NCBI RefSeq assembly: GCF_000426065.1
Contig: NZ_AUEQ01000010.1
Span: 107,668 to 171,667 of the forward strand
Length of the DNA stretch: 64,000 nucleotides
From: Mycobacterium sp. URHD0025
Lineage (GTDB): Bacteria; Actinomycetota; Actinomycetes; Mycobacteriales; Mycobacteriaceae
Reading direction: 5' to 3'
Positions within the stretch are counted from its first letter, which is position 1; each line of letters opens with the position of its first letter. The position numbers were made by a program, and so were the translations under genes. Under the pieces are notes generated by a model. That model was not told the DNA's origin. It searched no databases and worked only from the letters and a program-made list of their open reading frames with translations. This document shows, piece after piece, positions 9,085 to 19,856 of the stretch.

Positions 9085-9108
9085 AGTGGGGAGCCCCTCC
9101 TAACGGCC

Positions 9109-10857
9109 CTACAGCCCGAGGTCGGCCTCGAACGCACCTTCTTCGAGCCTGCGCTTGATGGTGGTCACGAACCGGCCGGCGTCGGCGCCGTCGATCAGCC
9201 GGTGATCGTAGGTCAGCGGCAGGTAGCACACCGAGCGCACGCCGATCGACTCGTTGCCGTAGGCATCGGAGATCACCCGCGGCCGCTTGACGATGGCCCC
9301 GGTGCCCAGCATCGCCGCCTGTGGCGGCACCAGGATCGGCGTGTCGAACAACGCGCCCTGGCTGCCGATGTTGGTGATGGTGAACGTGCCGCCGGACAAC
9401 TCGTCGGGCTTGAGGTTGCCCGACCGGGCACGTGCCGCGATGTCGGAGATGGCACGTGCCAAACCACCCAGCGACAGGTCACCGGCGTTGTGGATCACCG
9501 GAGACAGCAGACCCTGATCGGTGTCGACCGCGAAGCCGAGGTGCTCGGCGTCGTAGTAGGTGATCTCCTTGGTGTCCTCGTTGTAGCTGGCGTTGATGTT
9601 CGGGTGGATCTTCAGTGCATCGATGACCGCGCGCGCGATGAACGGCAGATAGGTCAGGTTGACGCCCTCGCGCTCGGCGAAGTCGGCCTTGGCCCGGGCC
9701 CGCAACGCCACGATCTTGGTCATGTCGACCTCGTGGGTCTGGGTCAGCTGCGCAGTCGCCTGCAACGATTCCCGCGTCTTCTTGGCGGTGATCTGGCGAA
9801 TCCGGTTGGCCTTCTGCGTGGTTCCGCGCAGGTGGGCCAGGGCCGGAGCCGGTGCCGACGGGGTAGCGGGTGCGGCCGCGGGGGCCTGCGGGGCTGCCGC
9901 AGCCGGCGCCGGCGGAGCCTTCTTGGCCTCTGCGGCGGCAAGGACGTCCTGCTTGCGGATGCGGCCACCGACGCCGGTGCCCTTCACCTCGGCGAGGTCG
10001 ACACCGTTCTCCGAGGCCAACTTTCGCACCAGCGGCGTGACGTATGGCGAGCCGTCGCCGGCGGCGGGTGCCGGTGGGGCGGGCGTGGCGGCAGGCGCCG
10101 GTGCCGCGGGTGCGGGCTCGGACTTCGGCTCAGGCTTCGGTTCCGGCTTGGGCTCAGGCTTCGGTTCCGGTTCCGGTTTCGGTTCGGGAGCGGGCGCGGC
10201 CGGAGCGGGTGGGGCAGCGGGTGCGGCCGAGGCGTCGCCGATCTTGGCGAGCTCACCACCGACGGCGACGGTGTCGTCCTCCTCGGCGGTGATCTCCAGC
10301 AGGGTGCCGGCCACCGGGGACGGGATTTCGGTGTCGACCTTGTCGGTGGAGACCTCGACCAGCGGCTCGTCGACGCCGACGGAGTCACCCACCTTCTTGA
10401 GCCACCGGGTCACGGTGCCCTCGGTGACCGACTCGCCCAACTCGGGCATCACGACGGTGGTGGCGGAACCGGACGCGGCGGGGGCGGGGGTCGGTGCCGC
10501 CTGCGCCGGGGCTTCCGGCTCTGGCGCCGCGGTCTCCGCCGGAGCGGCCGACGGTGTGGTGACTTCGGGTTCCGGCTCCGGTTCCGGCTGCGAGGACGGC
10601 GCCGCTGAAGCTCCCTCGGAGGCATCACCGATGACGGCGAGCTCGCCGCCGATCTCGACCGTGTCGTCCTCCTGGGCGACGATCTTCGTCAGCACGCCCG
10701 CGGCGGGCGACGGGATCTCGGTGTCGACCTTGTCCGTGGAAACCTCCAGCAGCGGCTCGTCGAGTTCGACGGTGTCGCCCTCCTGTTTAAGCCAGCGGGT
10801 GACGGTCCCCTCTGTGACGCTCTCACCTAGCGCGGGCATCTGGACGGAGATTGCCAT
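9109..10857 (-). CDS. dlaT: 2-oxo acid dehydrogenase E2 (dihydrolipoyl acyltransferase)
   Basis: A 582-residue E2 subunit with two lipoyl domains (about 1-78, lipoyl Lys43; about 132-208, lipoyl Lys173, both in STDKVDTE), two Ala/Pro/Glu linkers, a peripheral subunit-binding domain (about 277-312), and a C-terminal acyltransferase core with catalytic His552 and Asp556 in DHRLIDGAD. Annotated sucB in older records; in M. tuberculosis DlaT is the E2 of pyruvate dehydrogenase and part of peroxynitrite reductase. The second linker is a Pro-Glu-Lys repeat coded by near-identical GGTTCCGG-type DNA, likely length-variable. ATG at 10857; start of the operon reading towards lipA. Confidence 0.95.
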   Translation of the reverse strand: MAISVQMPALGESVTEGTVTRWLKQEGDTVELDEPLLEVSTDKVDTEIPSPAAGVLTKIVAQEDDTVEIGGELAVIGDASEGASAAPSSQPEPEPEPEVTTPSAAPAETAAPEPEAPAQAAPTPAPAASGSATTVVMPELGESVTEGTVTRWLKKVGDSVGVDEPLVEVSTDKVDTEIPSPVAGTLLEITAEEDDTVAVGGELAKIGDASAAPAAPPAPAAPAPEPKPEPEPKPEPKPEPKPEPKSEPAPAAPAPAATPAPPAPAAGDGSPYVTPLVRKLASENGVDLAEVKGTGVGGRIRKQDVLAAAEAKKAPPAPAAAAPQAPAAAPATPSAPAPALAHLRGTTQKANRIRQITAKKTRESLQATAQLTQTHEVDMTKIVALRARAKADFAEREGVNLTYLPFIARAVIDALKIHPNINASYNEDTKEITYYDAEHLGFAVDTDQGLLSPVIHNAGDLSLGGLARAISDIAARARSGNLKPDELSGGTFTITNIGSQGALFDTPILVPPQAAMLGTGAIVKRPRVISDAYGNESIGVRSVCYLPLTYDHRLIDGADAGRFVTTIKRRLEEGAFEADLGL

Positions 10858-11073
10858 GTGTATTGACTCCTCGGACGGTCACTTGTGACGACTCGAACTC
10901 TGGCTTACCACAGCTAGGTGCACCGGGTACGGCACCTAGGTGGATTGTCGGAACCATCCTGTCACTGCAGCACCATTCGCACGAACTCAGGGTTGCTCCG
11001 GGCTCTGGCACTATCGAGTGAGGGTTTGCAGGGCAGTTCGACGAACTTCCCCAGAGCTGAGGAGACCGTTCCG

Positions 11074-11427
11074 TTGGGGTTGTTCGATTCGTTTCGCCGG
11101 GGCCGCTCGGCGCGCGGATCCGGCGGCGATGCGGCCGAGGATCTGCAGTATCTGCAGCGCTGGGTCGCCGAGCACGCCGGCGTCGAGGCTTTCGTGGAAC
11201 CCCGTACCACCGTCACGGAGGTGACCGTCGTGCTCGTTGCTGCCGACGGGGAATGGACCCGGCGCCGTGCCGGTGGTGAGGCTGGGGCACGCCGGCTCAG
11301 CGACCGGTTGCAGATCCCGGTGTACGACGTCCAGAAGGTCGGCTATCCGCAACGCATGCGGGACTACGACGCGCGGCGGCGCATCGAACGGGAGCGCGCC
11401 ATGCGGCGCGAGCTGGACGACCGTTAG
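11074..11427 (+). CDS. conserved hypothetical protein, small, basic C-terminus
   Basis: A 117-residue protein, not recognised by function. N-terminus reads LGLFDSFRRGRS with low-complexity Ser/Gly, then a compact region (LQRWVAEHAGVEAFVEPRTTVTEVTVVLVAADGEWTRR) and a very basic tail (RRRIERERAMRRELDDR). TTG at 11074 is chosen because TGAGGAGA lies at 11058-11065, 8 nt before it; the frame is open from 10918 but has no other good start signal. Codon use is ordinary for the region. Lies divergently from dlaT, with about 215 bp between. Confidence 0.62.
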   Translation: MGLFDSFRRGRSARGSGGDAAEDLQYLQRWVAEHAGVEAFVEPRTTVTEVTVVLVAADGEWTRRRAGGEAGARRLSDRLQIPVYDVQKVGYPQRMRDYDARRRIERERAMRRELDDR

Positions 11428-11495
11428 AGTCGAGGCAACCGATACCTCCGGTATTGGATACTGTTCGTCACAGGTACCTCGTGGAGGGGTGGACT

Positions 11496-13232
11496 ATGCA
11501 GCGCTTCGTCGTCAGCTCGGATGGAACCCGCATCGCGGTTTACGAACAAGGGGATCGGCAGCGCCCCACGCTGGTCATGGTGCACGGCTGGCCGGACTCA
11601 CATGTGCTGTGGAACGGCGTGACAGGTGAACTGGGAGACCGGTTCCACATCGTGCGGTACGACAATCGCGGTGCCGGCGACTCAGACGTTCCCAAACCCG
11701 TCGCCGCATACCGGATGGACCGCTTTGCCGACGATCTGTCGGCGGTGATCGACGCCGTCAGCCCCGGGCGACCCGTGCACGTGCTGGCCCACGACTGGGG
11801 CTCTGTCGGGGCGTGGGAGTACCTGAGCCGCCCGGAAGCCTCCGCGCGCGTCGCGTCCTTCACCTCGGTGTCGGGACCCAGCACCGACCACTACGGGACG
11901 TTCGTGCGGAGCCGGCTGGCTCGCCCGTACCGGCCCATTCGCTTCGCCAAGGCGGTCAATCTGGCGTCGCGGTTCAGCTACTGGATCCCGTTCTCGATCC
12001 CCGTGATCGCACCGGCGTTGATGCGCCGCGGCGCCGCGCGCCGACTGCAGGCCATCGACACCCCCGGTCCCAAGTTCCAGTCCGAGACGCTCGACACCGA
12101 CGCGGCCAACTCGCTCAAGATCTACCGCGCCAACGCGATTCGCTCGTTCACGACGCTGCGCAGCGACCACTACGTGACGGTGCCGGTGCAGCTGATCTGC
12201 AACGACCACGATCCTGTGGTGCGCGGGCACGGCTACGACGACGAGTCCAGGTGGGTACCGATGCTGTGGCGCCGTGATCTCAAGGCCGGGCACTGGGCCC
12301 CGTTCTCGCATTGGCGGGCCATCGCCGGCGCGACAGCCGAGTTGATCGATCACATCGAGGGTGCTCCGGCAGCCCGGGCGCTGCGGCGCGCACAAGTCGG
12401 CCGGTCACACGAATCCTTCAGCGACACACTGGTTTCGGTTACCGGTGCAGGCAGCGGTATCGGCCGTGCCACTGCCCTCGCATTCGCCGCGCTTGGCGCC
12501 GAACTGGTGGTCAGCGACATCGACGAAGCATCCGCGAAGTCCACCGCCAACGAGATCGCCGCCGGCGGTGGCGTCGCACATGCCTACGGCCTCGACGTGT
12601 CCGATGCCGAGGCGGTGGAGAGTTTCGTCGAGCAGGTCTGCAGCACGCACGGGACACCCGACGTCGTGGTGAACAACGCCGGAATCGGCCACGGCGGAAA
12701 GTTCCTCGACACCCCCGCCGACCAGTACGACCGGGTGCTCGACGTCAACTTCGGCGGAGTCGTCAACTGTTGCAGGTCATTTGCGCGACGCCTCATCGAA
12801 CGAGGGACCGGCGGCCACATCGTCAACGTGGCCTCGATGGCTGCCTATACACCGTCGGCAACGATGAACGCATACTCCACCAGCAAGGCCGCGGTGTTCA
12901 TGTTCTCCGATTGTCTGCGTGCCGAATTGAAGTCGGCGGGAGTCGGTTTGACCACGATCTGCCCCGGCGTCATCGACACCAACATCATCGACACCACCCG
13001 CTTCGACCTTCCCGCGGACAAGCAGGACAAGGGCGAGCAGATGCGGGCGCGGGCCAAAAAGGCCTTCGCCGCACGACGTTACGGGCCGGAAAAGGTGGCC
13101 AAAGCCATCGTCGCGGCCGTCCGTAAGGACAAGGCCATCCGCCCCGTCACGCCGGAGGCGTACGCGGCATACGGGGTGGCGCGGCTGATGCCGTCGGCGC
13201 TGCGCCGGGTGGCGCGCTCCGGCTCGCTGTAG
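11496..13232 (+). CDS. ephD: EphD: alpha/beta hydrolase (epoxide hydrolase) fused to SDR
   Basis: A 578-residue two-domain protein. N-terminal alpha/beta hydrolase: oxyanion motif HGWPDS at 30-35 and nucleophile Asp100 in LAHDWGS; a late His in KAGHWAPF fits the triad. C-terminal classical short-chain dehydrogenase: GAGSGIG at 317-323, NNAG, and Tyr460/Lys464 (YSTSK). The M. tuberculosis homologue Rv2214c has been linked to epoxy-mycolic acid metabolism. ATG at 11496 is preceded by GGAGGGG (11483-11489). Stop is 2 bp from the convergent lipoprotein gene. The two activities in one chain suggest consecutive steps on one oxygenated lipid. Confidence 0.93.
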   Translation: MQRFVVSSDGTRIAVYEQGDRQRPTLVMVHGWPDSHVLWNGVTGELGDRFHIVRYDNRGAGDSDVPKPVAAYRMDRFADDLSAVIDAVSPGRPVHVLAHDWGSVGAWEYLSRPEASARVASFTSVSGPSTDHYGTFVRSRLARPYRPIRFAKAVNLASRFSYWIPFSIPVIAPALMRRGAARRLQAIDTPGPKFQSETLDTDAANSLKIYRANAIRSFTTLRSDHYVTVPVQLICNDHDPVVRGHGYDDESRWVPMLWRRDLKAGHWAPFSHWRAIAGATAELIDHIEGAPAARALRRAQVGRSHESFSDTLVSVTGAGSGIGRATALAFAALGAELVVSDIDEASAKSTANEIAAGGGVAHAYGLDVSDAEAVESFVEQVCSTHGTPDVVVNNAGIGHGGKFLDTPADQYDRVLDVNFGGVVNCCRSFARRLIERGTGGHIVNVASMAAYTPSATMNAYSTSKAAVFMFSDCLRAELKSAGVGLTTICPGVIDTNIIDTTRFDLPADKQDKGEQMRARAKKAFAARRYGPEKVAKAIVAAVRKDKAIRPVTPEAYAAYGVARLMPSALRRVARSGSL

Positions 13233-13234
13233 CG

Positions 13235-14167
13235 CTATTGCGGATGGGAGGCGAGGTATTCGCCTACCGGAATGGGTGATTCGGTCGCATATCCGATCGG
13301 CAGCAGGACGTCGCCCGCGGTGGACACGTAGTAGACGTCCCAGCGGTAGAACGCGCCGAACGCCGCCGGATCGGCCGCGAGCGCCGCGGCGTAGGCGTGG
13401 ACCGCACGCACGTACTCGTCGGCGTTGTTGTACCGGAACAGCGCATGGTCGGGGTTGTTCGCAAAACCGTTGGCGGCCAGGTAGCGACCGGCCGCCAGGA
13501 TGCTGTCACGGGGCGCATGGATGTCACCGCCCGCACCGTAGGCCGCGAACGTGGACGGCATGAACTGCATCGGGCCCTGCGCCCCGGCCAGGCTGGTCCC
13601 GCTGACACTGCCGAAACGGGTCTCGATCAGGTTGATCGCGGCCAGGTAGTTCCAGCCCACGCCGGAGGCAGCCTCCGTCTCGCGGTAGGAATCGAGCAGC
13701 AGCTCCGCAGGCGGCGGCGGTTCGATGCGCCACGCGGGCAGCGTGTCCCGCGGTTCGGCCAGCGTGGCGAGCTGCCGTCGCGCGTCGACATTGTGGTCGT
13801 AGAACGCGACAAGATCGGCGGGGATACGAGGCCGGACGATCGCGTCCCATTCGGGATGACGGCCGATGGCGCGGTAGGCCACCTGCTGGCGCCGGGCAGC
13901 CTGGGTGAGCGCGGCCTCCGGTGTCGACGGATTGCGCAGGGCCCGCTCGTCGGCCACCAGATCCGCCGCGAGCCGGCCCGGGTCAGGGGCCAGGCGCGGC
14001 TGCGCCCCGGCCGCGGGGATGGGGCTCGCCGGGGTGGTGGCACTCGGCTGCGTCGTCGCGGTCGTGCTCGGGGGAGCGGAAGCGGGCGGGCTCGGTGAGT
14101 CCGAGCAGCCCGCGAGCGCGGCGCCCAAGGCGAACAAGATGGCGAGATCGCGGGCAATCCTCGACAT
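13235..14167 (-). CDS. lytic transglycosylase-like lipoprotein
   Basis: A 310-residue secreted lipoprotein. Signal peptide MSRIARDLAILFALGAALAGC with lipobox LAGC (Cys21), a Ser/Thr/Pro/Ala linker to about 60, then a domain with YLAAINLIETRFGSVSG and AQGPMQFMPSTFAAYG: the catalytic Glu (IET) and the GPMQFMPST motif are those of SLT/MltB-type lytic transglycosylases, which cleave peptidoglycan glycan strands to 1,6-anhydro ends. ATG at 14167 has AAGGTG 6 nt upstream; another ATG at 14191 directly after the pepB stop is possible. It lies 26 bp after pepB. I do not recall this gene at the M. tuberculosis locus. Confidence 0.82.
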   Translation of the reverse strand: MSRIARDLAILFALGAALAGCSDSPSPPASAPPSTTATTQPSATTPASPIPAAGAQPRLAPDPGRLAADLVADERALRNPSTPEAALTQAARRQQVAYRAIGRHPEWDAIVRPRIPADLVAFYDHNVDARRQLATLAEPRDTLPAWRIEPPPPAELLLDSYRETEAASGVGWNYLAAINLIETRFGSVSGTSLAGAQGPMQFMPSTFAAYGAGGDIHAPRDSILAAGRYLAANGFANNPDHALFRYNNADEYVRAVHAYAAALAADPAAFGAFYRWDVYYVSTAGDVLLPIGYATESPIPVGEYLASHPQ

Positions 14168-14193
14168 CTTGTTCACCTTGGGCGGCAACATGA

Positions 14194-15720
14194 TCAGCCG
14201 TTCGCGGCGATATCCTCCAGGACGGCGAACATCGTCCGCACCGGCACCCCGGTTCCGCCCTTGGGTGTGTAACCCCAGGGGCCGCCGGTGTTGTAGGCCG
14301 GTGCGGCGATGTCGATGTGCGTCCACTGAACCCCGTCGGCGACGAACTCGCGCAGGTATGTTCCGGCCACGAGCATCCCGGCGAAACGCGACCCGCTGAC
14401 GTTCGCGAGGTCGGCCACCGTCGACTTCAGGTCATCCTTCAGTTCCTCGGGAAGCGGCATGGCCCAACCGTTTTCACCCTCTGCCTGCGACAGTGTGGCG
14501 ACGCGGTCGCGGAACTCCTGGCTGCCCATCACGCCCGGTGTACGCGCGCCGAGCGCGACGGTCTGCGCACCGGTCAGAGTGGAGGTCTCGATCAGGTAGT
14601 TCGGCTCGTCCTCGCATGCCCGCACGATCGCGTCGGCCAGGATCAACCGGCCCTCGGCGTCGGTGTTGAGCACCTCCACCGTGATACCGCCGTATTGGGT
14701 GAGCACGTCGCCCGGCCGCTGCGCGGTCGATGACGGCATGTTCTCGGCCATCGGTACGGTCGCGATGACCTCGATCGGCAGATTCTGCCGCGCGGCCAGC
14801 ACCACGGTCGCGATGACCGCGGCCGCGCCACCCATGTCCGAGGTCATGTGATGCATGTTGGCGGCCGGCTTGATCGAGATGCCTCCGGTGTCGAACGTGA
14901 TGCCTTTGCCGACCAGCGCGACGCGCTTGGCCTTCTTGTTGCCGGCACCGCGATGGATCAACCGCACCAGACGCGGCGGGCGCGAGGAGCCCTTGCCGAC
15001 CCCGATGATGCCGCCGTAACCGGCCTTGGTCAGCGCCTTGTCGTCGAGCACCTCGACCTCCAGCCCGGCAGCCTCGCCCAAAGCCTTTGCCCGCTTGGCG
15101 AATTCGTCGGGAAACAGGTGGCTCGGCGGAGTGTTCACGAAATCCCGGGCCGTGGCCACGGCGCTTGCGATGTCCACCGCGCGCTGCGCCTCTGCCTCCG
15201 CCGCCTTTGCGGTGTCCGCAACCAGCGCGGTGATCGCGGTCAGACCGCTGTCGGTGGGCGCGGTCTTGGCGCTACGGAAGTCGTTGAACCGGTAGGCGCC
15301 AAGGATCAACCCCTCGACCGCGGCTTCCAGATCGATCGCGGACAGCGATGTCACCACGGTGGAGACCTTGTCCAGGGCGCGCGCCGCGGTGCCTGCGGCG
15401 CGGCGGATCGCGTCGGCCGGCCACTCGTCGCGCGGCTTGCCGAGGCCGACGGCCAGCACGCTGGCGACCGGAAGCGACGCCACAACGAGTCGATGCGTCT
15501 GGCCCTCGCCTCCGGTGGCGCCGAGGGCCTGCAGCCCGGATTCGACGGCGGCCACTGTCTCCTCGTCGAGATAGGGCTGGGCGGCCAGCACCTTGGGGCT
15601 CGAGTCATCGCTGACGACTCCGATGACGAGGACGGCCTCGGCGACACCCTTGCGGGGCAACGACGAGCTGACGGTGACGGTGGGGGCCTGGTAGCCGGGT
15701 TCGCTGCTCACCCGTTTCAC
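14194..15720 (-). CDS. pepB: leucyl aminopeptidase (M17)
   Basis: A 508-residue M17 metallo-aminopeptidase removing N-terminal residues from peptides in the cytoplasm. Signature NTDAEGR is at 352-358 (second metal site and bicarbonate-binding Arg), and KGITFDTGG at 272-280 holds the first metal ligands and active-site Lys. Size is normal for the dinuclear hexameric family. GTG start at 15720 right after the cyclase stop (15722). Corresponds to Rv2213. Confidence 0.95.
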   Translation of the reverse strand: MKRVSSEPGYQAPTVTVSSSLPRKGVAEAVLVIGVVSDDSSPKVLAAQPYLDEETVAAVESGLQALGATGGEGQTHRLVVASLPVASVLAVGLGKPRDEWPADAIRRAAGTAARALDKVSTVVTSLSAIDLEAAVEGLILGAYRFNDFRSAKTAPTDSGLTAITALVADTAKAAEAEAQRAVDIASAVATARDFVNTPPSHLFPDEFAKRAKALGEAAGLEVEVLDDKALTKAGYGGIIGVGKGSSRPPRLVRLIHRGAGNKKAKRVALVGKGITFDTGGISIKPAANMHHMTSDMGGAAAVIATVVLAARQNLPIEVIATVPMAENMPSSTAQRPGDVLTQYGGITVEVLNTDAEGRLILADAIVRACEDEPNYLIETSTLTGAQTVALGARTPGVMGSQEFRDRVATLSQAEGENGWAMPLPEELKDDLKSTVADLANVSGSRFAGMLVAGTYLREFVADGVQWTHIDIAAPAYNTGGPWGYTPKGGTGVPVRTMFAVLEDIAANG

Positions 15721-15721
15721 C

Positions 15722-16804
15722 TTAAAGTCCGGACAACGGGTATGCCGGGACCGGTGCGTCGAAACCCTTCAGGGTCAGCGACCGGACCGGCGCGAACGCC
15801 CTGGTCGGCAGCAGATCGCGCAGCGGCTCGGAGACCAGGATCTGGGCCGGTTCGGCCGCGGCGACCAGCCGGGCCGCCCGATTCGCCGGGTTACCGAAGT
15901 AGTCGCCACCGATGGCCAGCAGCTCACCGAAATCGAGACCGGCCCGCACCTGGAGGCCGGTTTGGGCGGCGCGGGGGTGAGTGACGAGGTCGACAGCCAC
16001 CTGCAGCACTTCGGCGGGTTCGGAGCCGACCCACATGATGGCGTCCCCGATGAACTTCACCACGCGGCAGCCTGCGGCGTGGACGACAGCGGTACTGGTG
16101 GCGCTGAACTCGTTGAGCAGTGCCGAGAGTTCGGTGGTGGTCAACATCTGGGTGAGCGCGGTGAATCCCGACAGATCGGCAAAACCTATGCCGCAGTAGA
16201 CGCTGGATGTTCCGTCGCGCACCACATGCTCGAAATAGCTGCGCGCACTCATCACGTGGTGGCGGTGCACCGCATCGACCATCGACCCGATCCGCGGGAT
16301 GAAACCGGCGGCGGCCCGGTACGCCTTGGCGGTGACAAGCTCATCGTGGGTGATGCCCAGTTGGATGTCGGGGGTGTTGGCCCGGCTCATCGACGACAGC
16401 GCCTCGGCCAGCCGGGCCATACCCGCGCCCACCACGCGAAGCAGGCCGGTGGCCTCGGCGTCGCCGACCAGTACCCGCAGCTCCGCCCACGTTCGCAGGG
16501 TCTCCAGATCGGCCAGGCTCAGGGTCTTCACGTCGCAGCCGGCCACCGTCAGGCCCAGCGCGGCCCAGGCCCGCTGCACATCGTCGAGCGGAACTCCGAT
16601 CTCGGCCGCCACATCGGCCAGGCAGAATTCCGGTGGCCCCGACCACTGCAGGACGTCGCCGGCCAGCCCGAACAACCGGCCGCGCGACTCCGCCTCGACC
16701 ATCTGCTCGGCGGTGAACCCGAGAGAGTCCAGGTACTCGATGAGCGGGGCGCGATCGTGGGCGTCGGTGATCCCGGCGGCCGCGAGTTCATCCAAATCGA
16801 CCAC
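15722..16804 (-). CDS. class III adenylyl cyclase (Rv2212 type)
   Basis: A 360-residue cyclase making cAMP from ATP. N-terminal 175 residues form the helical regulatory domain typical of Rv2212; the catalytic domain holds metal-binding Asp210 (FADLSGFT) and Asp254 (FIGDAIMWV), adenine-specifying Lys250, and transition-state residues Asn308 and Arg312 (NRAAR), so all catalytic positions are intact. The M. tuberculosis homologue is stimulated by fatty acids and low pH (literature memory). It overlaps the pepB start region by adjacency (1 bp apart) and is divergent from gcvT. Confidence 0.9.
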   Translation of the reverse strand: MVDLDELAAAGITDAHDRAPLIEYLDSLGFTAEQMVEAESRGRLFGLAGDVLQWSGPPEFCLADVAAEIGVPLDDVQRAWAALGLTVAGCDVKTLSLADLETLRTWAELRVLVGDAEATGLLRVVGAGMARLAEALSSMSRANTPDIQLGITHDELVTAKAYRAAAGFIPRIGSMVDAVHRHHVMSARSYFEHVVRDGTSSVYCGIGFADLSGFTALTQMLTTTELSALLNEFSATSTAVVHAAGCRVVKFIGDAIMWVGSEPAEVLQVAVDLVTHPRAAQTGLQVRAGLDFGELLAIGGDYFGNPANRAARLVAAAEPAQILVSEPLRDLLPTRAFAPVRSLTLKGFDAPVPAYPLSGL

Positions 16805-16870
16805 CAGACAAGTGTGCAGCCGGTGGCCCGATCAGGCGGTCCGTTCCGGCGTGCAGATTAGGGTGAAACC

Positions 16871-17968
16871 GTGACTGACGATCTGCTGCACGGACCGCTG
16901 GAAGACCGCCATCGTGAACTGGGAGCCAGTTTTGCCGAATTCGGTGGATGGCTGATGCCGGTGTCCTACGCCGGAACTGTCTCCGAACACAACGCCACGC
17001 GCGACACCGTGGGCCTCTTCGACGTCAGCCACCTTGGAAAGGCACTGGTCAAAGGCCCTGGCGCGGCGGCCTACGTCAATTCCGCCCTCACCAACGACCT
17101 GAACCGGATCGGGGCGGGCAAGGCGCAGTACACCCTGTGCTGTACCGAGTCAGGCGGTGTTGTGGACGATCTGATCGCCTACTACGTCTCCGACGACGAG
17201 ATCTTCCTGGTGCCCAACGCCGCCAACACCGCGGCCGTCGTCGCCGAACTGCAGAAGAACGCCCCGCAAGGGCTGACCATCACCGACGAGCACCGCTCCT
17301 ATGCAGTGCTGGCAGTGCAGGGTCCCAAATCCGCCGAGGTCCTCGGCGCGCTCGGGCTGCCCACCGACATGGACTACATGGGTTACGCGGACGCCGAATA
17401 CGACGGGGTGTTCGTCCGAGTCTGCCGCACGGGCTACACCGGCGAGCACGGCTACGAGCTGCTGCCGGCCTGGGATCGCGCCGGCGTGGTGTTCGACGCT
17501 CTGGTGGCGGCAGTGCGGGCCGCCGGCGGCGAACCCGCCGGCCTGGGTGCCCGCGACACCCTGCGCACCGAGATGGGCTATCCGCTGCACGGCCACGAGC
17601 TTTCGCTCGACATCTCGCCGCTGCAGGCCCGGTGCGGCTGGGCGATCGGCTGGAAGAAGGACGCCTTCTGGGGACGCGAGGCATTGCTGGCCGAGAAGGA
17701 GGCCGGCCCGGCCCGGGTGCTGCGCGGTCTCAAGGCCGTCGGGCGCGGGGTACTGCGCGCCGATCTCGCGGTTCTGGACGGGGAAACGAGAATCGGCACC
17801 ACGACGTCGGGAACCTTCTCGCCGTCACTGAAAGTCGGGATCGCCCTGGCGCTCATCGACACTTCCCACGACATCGCGGACGGGCAACGGGTGAGTGTGG
17901 ACGTGCGCGGCCGTGCCGTCGAATGTGAAGTGGTCAAGCCGCCGTTCGTAGCCCCGCACACCCGCTGA
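16871..17968 (+). CDS. gcvT: glycine cleavage system T protein (aminomethyltransferase)
   Basis: A 365-residue tetrahydrofolate-dependent aminomethyltransferase of the glycine cleavage system. Recognisable: [11 protein letters not shown] near the N-terminus, [30 protein letters not shown] and [21 protein letters not shown], the folate-binding core. GTG start at 16871 follows the last start-like codon after the divergent cyclase, with only 66 bp between. Other glycine-cleavage genes are not in the window; no glycine riboswitch is visible in the short leader. Confidence 0.96.
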   Translation: MTDDLLHGPLEDRHRELGASFAEFGGWLMPVSYAGTVSEHNATRDTVGLFDVSHLGKALVKGPGAAAYVNSALTNDLNRIGAGKAQYTLCCTESGGVVDDLIAYYVSDDEIFLVPNAANTAAVVAELQKNAPQGLTITDEHRSYAVLAVQGPKSAEVLGALGLPTDMDYMGYADAEYDGVFVRVCRTGYTGEHGYELLPAWDRAGVVFDALVAAVRAAGGEPAGLGARDTLRTEMGYPLHGHELSLDISPLQARCGWAIGWKKDAFWGREALLAEKEAGPARVLRGLKAVGRGVLRADLAVLDGETRIGTTTSGTFSPSLKVGIALALIDTSHDIADGQRVSVDVRGRAVECEVVKPPFVAPHTR

Positions 17969-18009
17969 GGCGGGGAAATACGCTAGCGCTCGGGCGATAC
18001 AATCGCTGC

Positions 18010-19116
18010 ATGACTAGCGGCCATATCGAGTTCACGGTTTCAGCCAACGCGAATCCGGCGACCGATGCGGTACGCGAATCCATCCTGGCCAACCCGGGAT
18101 TCGGCAAGTACCACACCGACCACATGGTGGCCATCGACTACACCGCGGGACAGGGCTGGCACGATCCGCGGGTGATCCCGTACGGGCCGATCGAGCTCGA
18201 TCCGTCGGCCATCGTCCTGCATTACGCGCAGGAAGTCTTCGAGGGGCTCAAGGCGTACCGCTGGGCCGACGGCTCGATCGTGTCGTTCCGGCCGGAGTCC
18301 AACGCGGCGCGGTTGCGTGCCTCGTCGCGGCGGCTGGCCATCCCGGAGCTTTCCGAGGACATGTTCCTCGAATCGCTGCGCCAACTCATCGCGGTCGACG
18401 AGTTATGGGTGCCCGCGGCCGGCGGTGAGGAGTCGCTGTACCTGCGGCCGTTCGTGATCGCCACCGAGCCGGGCCTGGGTGTGCGTCCGGCCAACGAGTA
18501 CCGCTACCTGGTGATCGGCTCGCCTGCCGGGGCGTACTTCAAGGGCGGCATCAAGCCGGTCAGCGTGTGGCTGTCGCACGAGTACGTGCGCGCCTCACCC
18601 GGCGGCACCGGTGCGGCCAAGTTCGGTGGCAACTACGCGGCGTCGCTGCTCGCCCAGGCGCAGGCCGCCGACAACGGCTGCGACCAGGTGGTGTGGCTCG
18701 ATGCACTCGAGCGTCGCTACGTCGAGGAGATGGGCGGGATGAACCTGTTCTTCGTCTTCGGCAGCGGCGGCTCGGCCCGGCTCGTCACCCCGGAACTGTC
18801 CGGATCGCTCTTGCCCGGTATCACGCGAGATTCGTTGCTGCAGTTGGCCTCCGACGCCGGCTTCGCTGTCGAGGAACGCAAGATCGACGTCGCGGAGTGG
18901 CAGAAGAAAGCCGTTGCGGGCGAGATCACCGAGGTGTTCGCCTGCGGCACGGCCGCGGTGATCACCCCGGTGTCACACGTGAAGTACGCGGACGGGGACT
19001 TCACCATCGCCGACGGACAACCGGGCGAGATCACCATGGCCCTGCGGGATACCCTGACCGGGATCCAGCGGGGCACCTTCGCCGACACGCACGGCTGGAT
19101 GGCCCGGCTGAATTAG
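18010..19116 (+). CDS. ilvE: branched-chain amino acid aminotransferase
   Basis: A 368-residue fold-type IV PLP aminotransferase for leucine, isoleucine and valine (and methionine regeneration in mycobacteria). PLP lysine is Lys204 in [25 protein letters not shown] near 77 and [13 protein letters not shown] near 315 are family motifs. ATG at 18010, 41 bp after the gcvT stop, same strand. Its stop overlaps by 4 bp the stop of convergent cobS. Confidence 0.96.
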   Translation: MTSGHIEFTVSANANPATDAVRESILANPGFGKYHTDHMVAIDYTAGQGWHDPRVIPYGPIELDPSAIVLHYAQEVFEGLKAYRWADGSIVSFRPESNAARLRASSRRLAIPELSEDMFLESLRQLIAVDELWVPAAGGEESLYLRPFVIATEPGLGVRPANEYRYLVIGSPAGAYFKGGIKPVSVWLSHEYVRASPGGTGAAKFGGNYAASLLAQAQAADNGCDQVVWLDALERRYVEEMGGMNLFFVFGSGGSARLVTPELSGSLLPGITRDSLLQLASDAGFAVEERKIDVAEWQKKAVAGEITEVFACGTAAVITPVSHVKYADGDFTIADGQPGEITMALRDTLTGIQRGTFADTHGWMARLN

Positions 19117-19856
19117 CCGACCGCCAGACCGAGCGCCGTCAGCGTCGTCGTGACCTCCACGGCCGCACCCAGCACGTCGCCGGTGATGCCGCCGAACCGG
19201 CGCACGCAGTGGGCCACCAGCAGCGCGGAACAACCGAGCGCGGCCACGACCACGACGGGGCCCTGCCACATCCGGGGCCCGGCCCATGCGGCCAGTGCGG
19301 CGACCGCGATCACCCAGCCCGCCACCACGGCGACCGGCTGGGTGGCCGCGACCGCACCGCCCAGCGAGCTGCCCGCGGCGGCCCGTACCGAACGTCGGCA
19401 GGCGATTACCGCGCCGACCCGGCCCGCCGTGACGGCGGTGACGATGGCCACCGCGCCGAGTTGACTGAATGCCAATGTCTGACAACCGATCACGACGATC
19501 ACGGCGGCGACGCCGAACGGGCCCGCCGAACCGTCACGCATGACCGCCAGTGCCCGCTCGGGAGGTCCGTAACAACCCAGCCCGTCGACGGTGTCGCAGA
19601 ACCCGTCGATGTGTAGCCCGCGCGTGGCCAGCAGGAGAGCGGCGACCGCCAGCAGGCCGGGCAGTGCGCTGCCGGTGCCGAACGCCCATTGGCCGCCGGC
19701 GACCACGCCGGCCGCCAGCGCGCCCAGGGCGAGGCCGACCACCGGCAGCGCCGTCAGCGCACCGCGGCCCACCGGGGCCGAGCAACGGATCGGCAGCACC
19801 GTGCCGAACGCGAAGGCCCCGCCGAGTGCGGACATTCCGCCGCGTGGGGACATCAT
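19113..19856 (-). CDS. cobS: cobalamin synthase (adenosylcobinamide-GDP ribazoletransferase)
   Basis: A 247-residue polytopic membrane enzyme joining adenosylcobinamide-GDP and alpha-ribazole. The Asp-rich motif [17 protein letters not shown] near residue 90 and the RDGSAGPFG segment after it are the CobS signatures; several hydrophobic helices follow. Two adjacent ATGs (19856 and 19853) overlap the cobT stop (ATGATG), so the two genes are coupled; an ATG at 19835 is a third possibility. Last gene of cobU-cobT-cobS; convergent with ilvE. Confidence 0.92.
   Translation of the reverse strand: MMSPRGGMSALGGAFAFGTVLPIRCSAPVGRGALTALPVVGLALGALAAGVVAGGQWAFGTGSALPGLLAVAALLLATRGLHIDGFCDTVDGLGCYGPPERALAVMRDGSAGPFGVAAVIVVIGCQTLAFSQLGAVAIVTAVTAGRVGAVIACRRSVRAAAGSSLGGAVAATQPVAVVAGWVIAVAALAAWAGPRMWQGPVVVVAALGCSALLVAHCVRRFGGITGDVLGAAVEVTTTLTALGLAVG

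Noticed and set aside
9202..10888. Long frames antisense to dlaT with Gly/Arg or Ser/Ala repeats
   Set aside because: They mirror the Pro-Glu-Lys linker DNA; no start signal and no family.
16805..16870. Glycine riboswitch before gcvT
   Set aside because: Only 66 bp lie between gcvT and the divergent cyclase gene, too short for the known aptamer.
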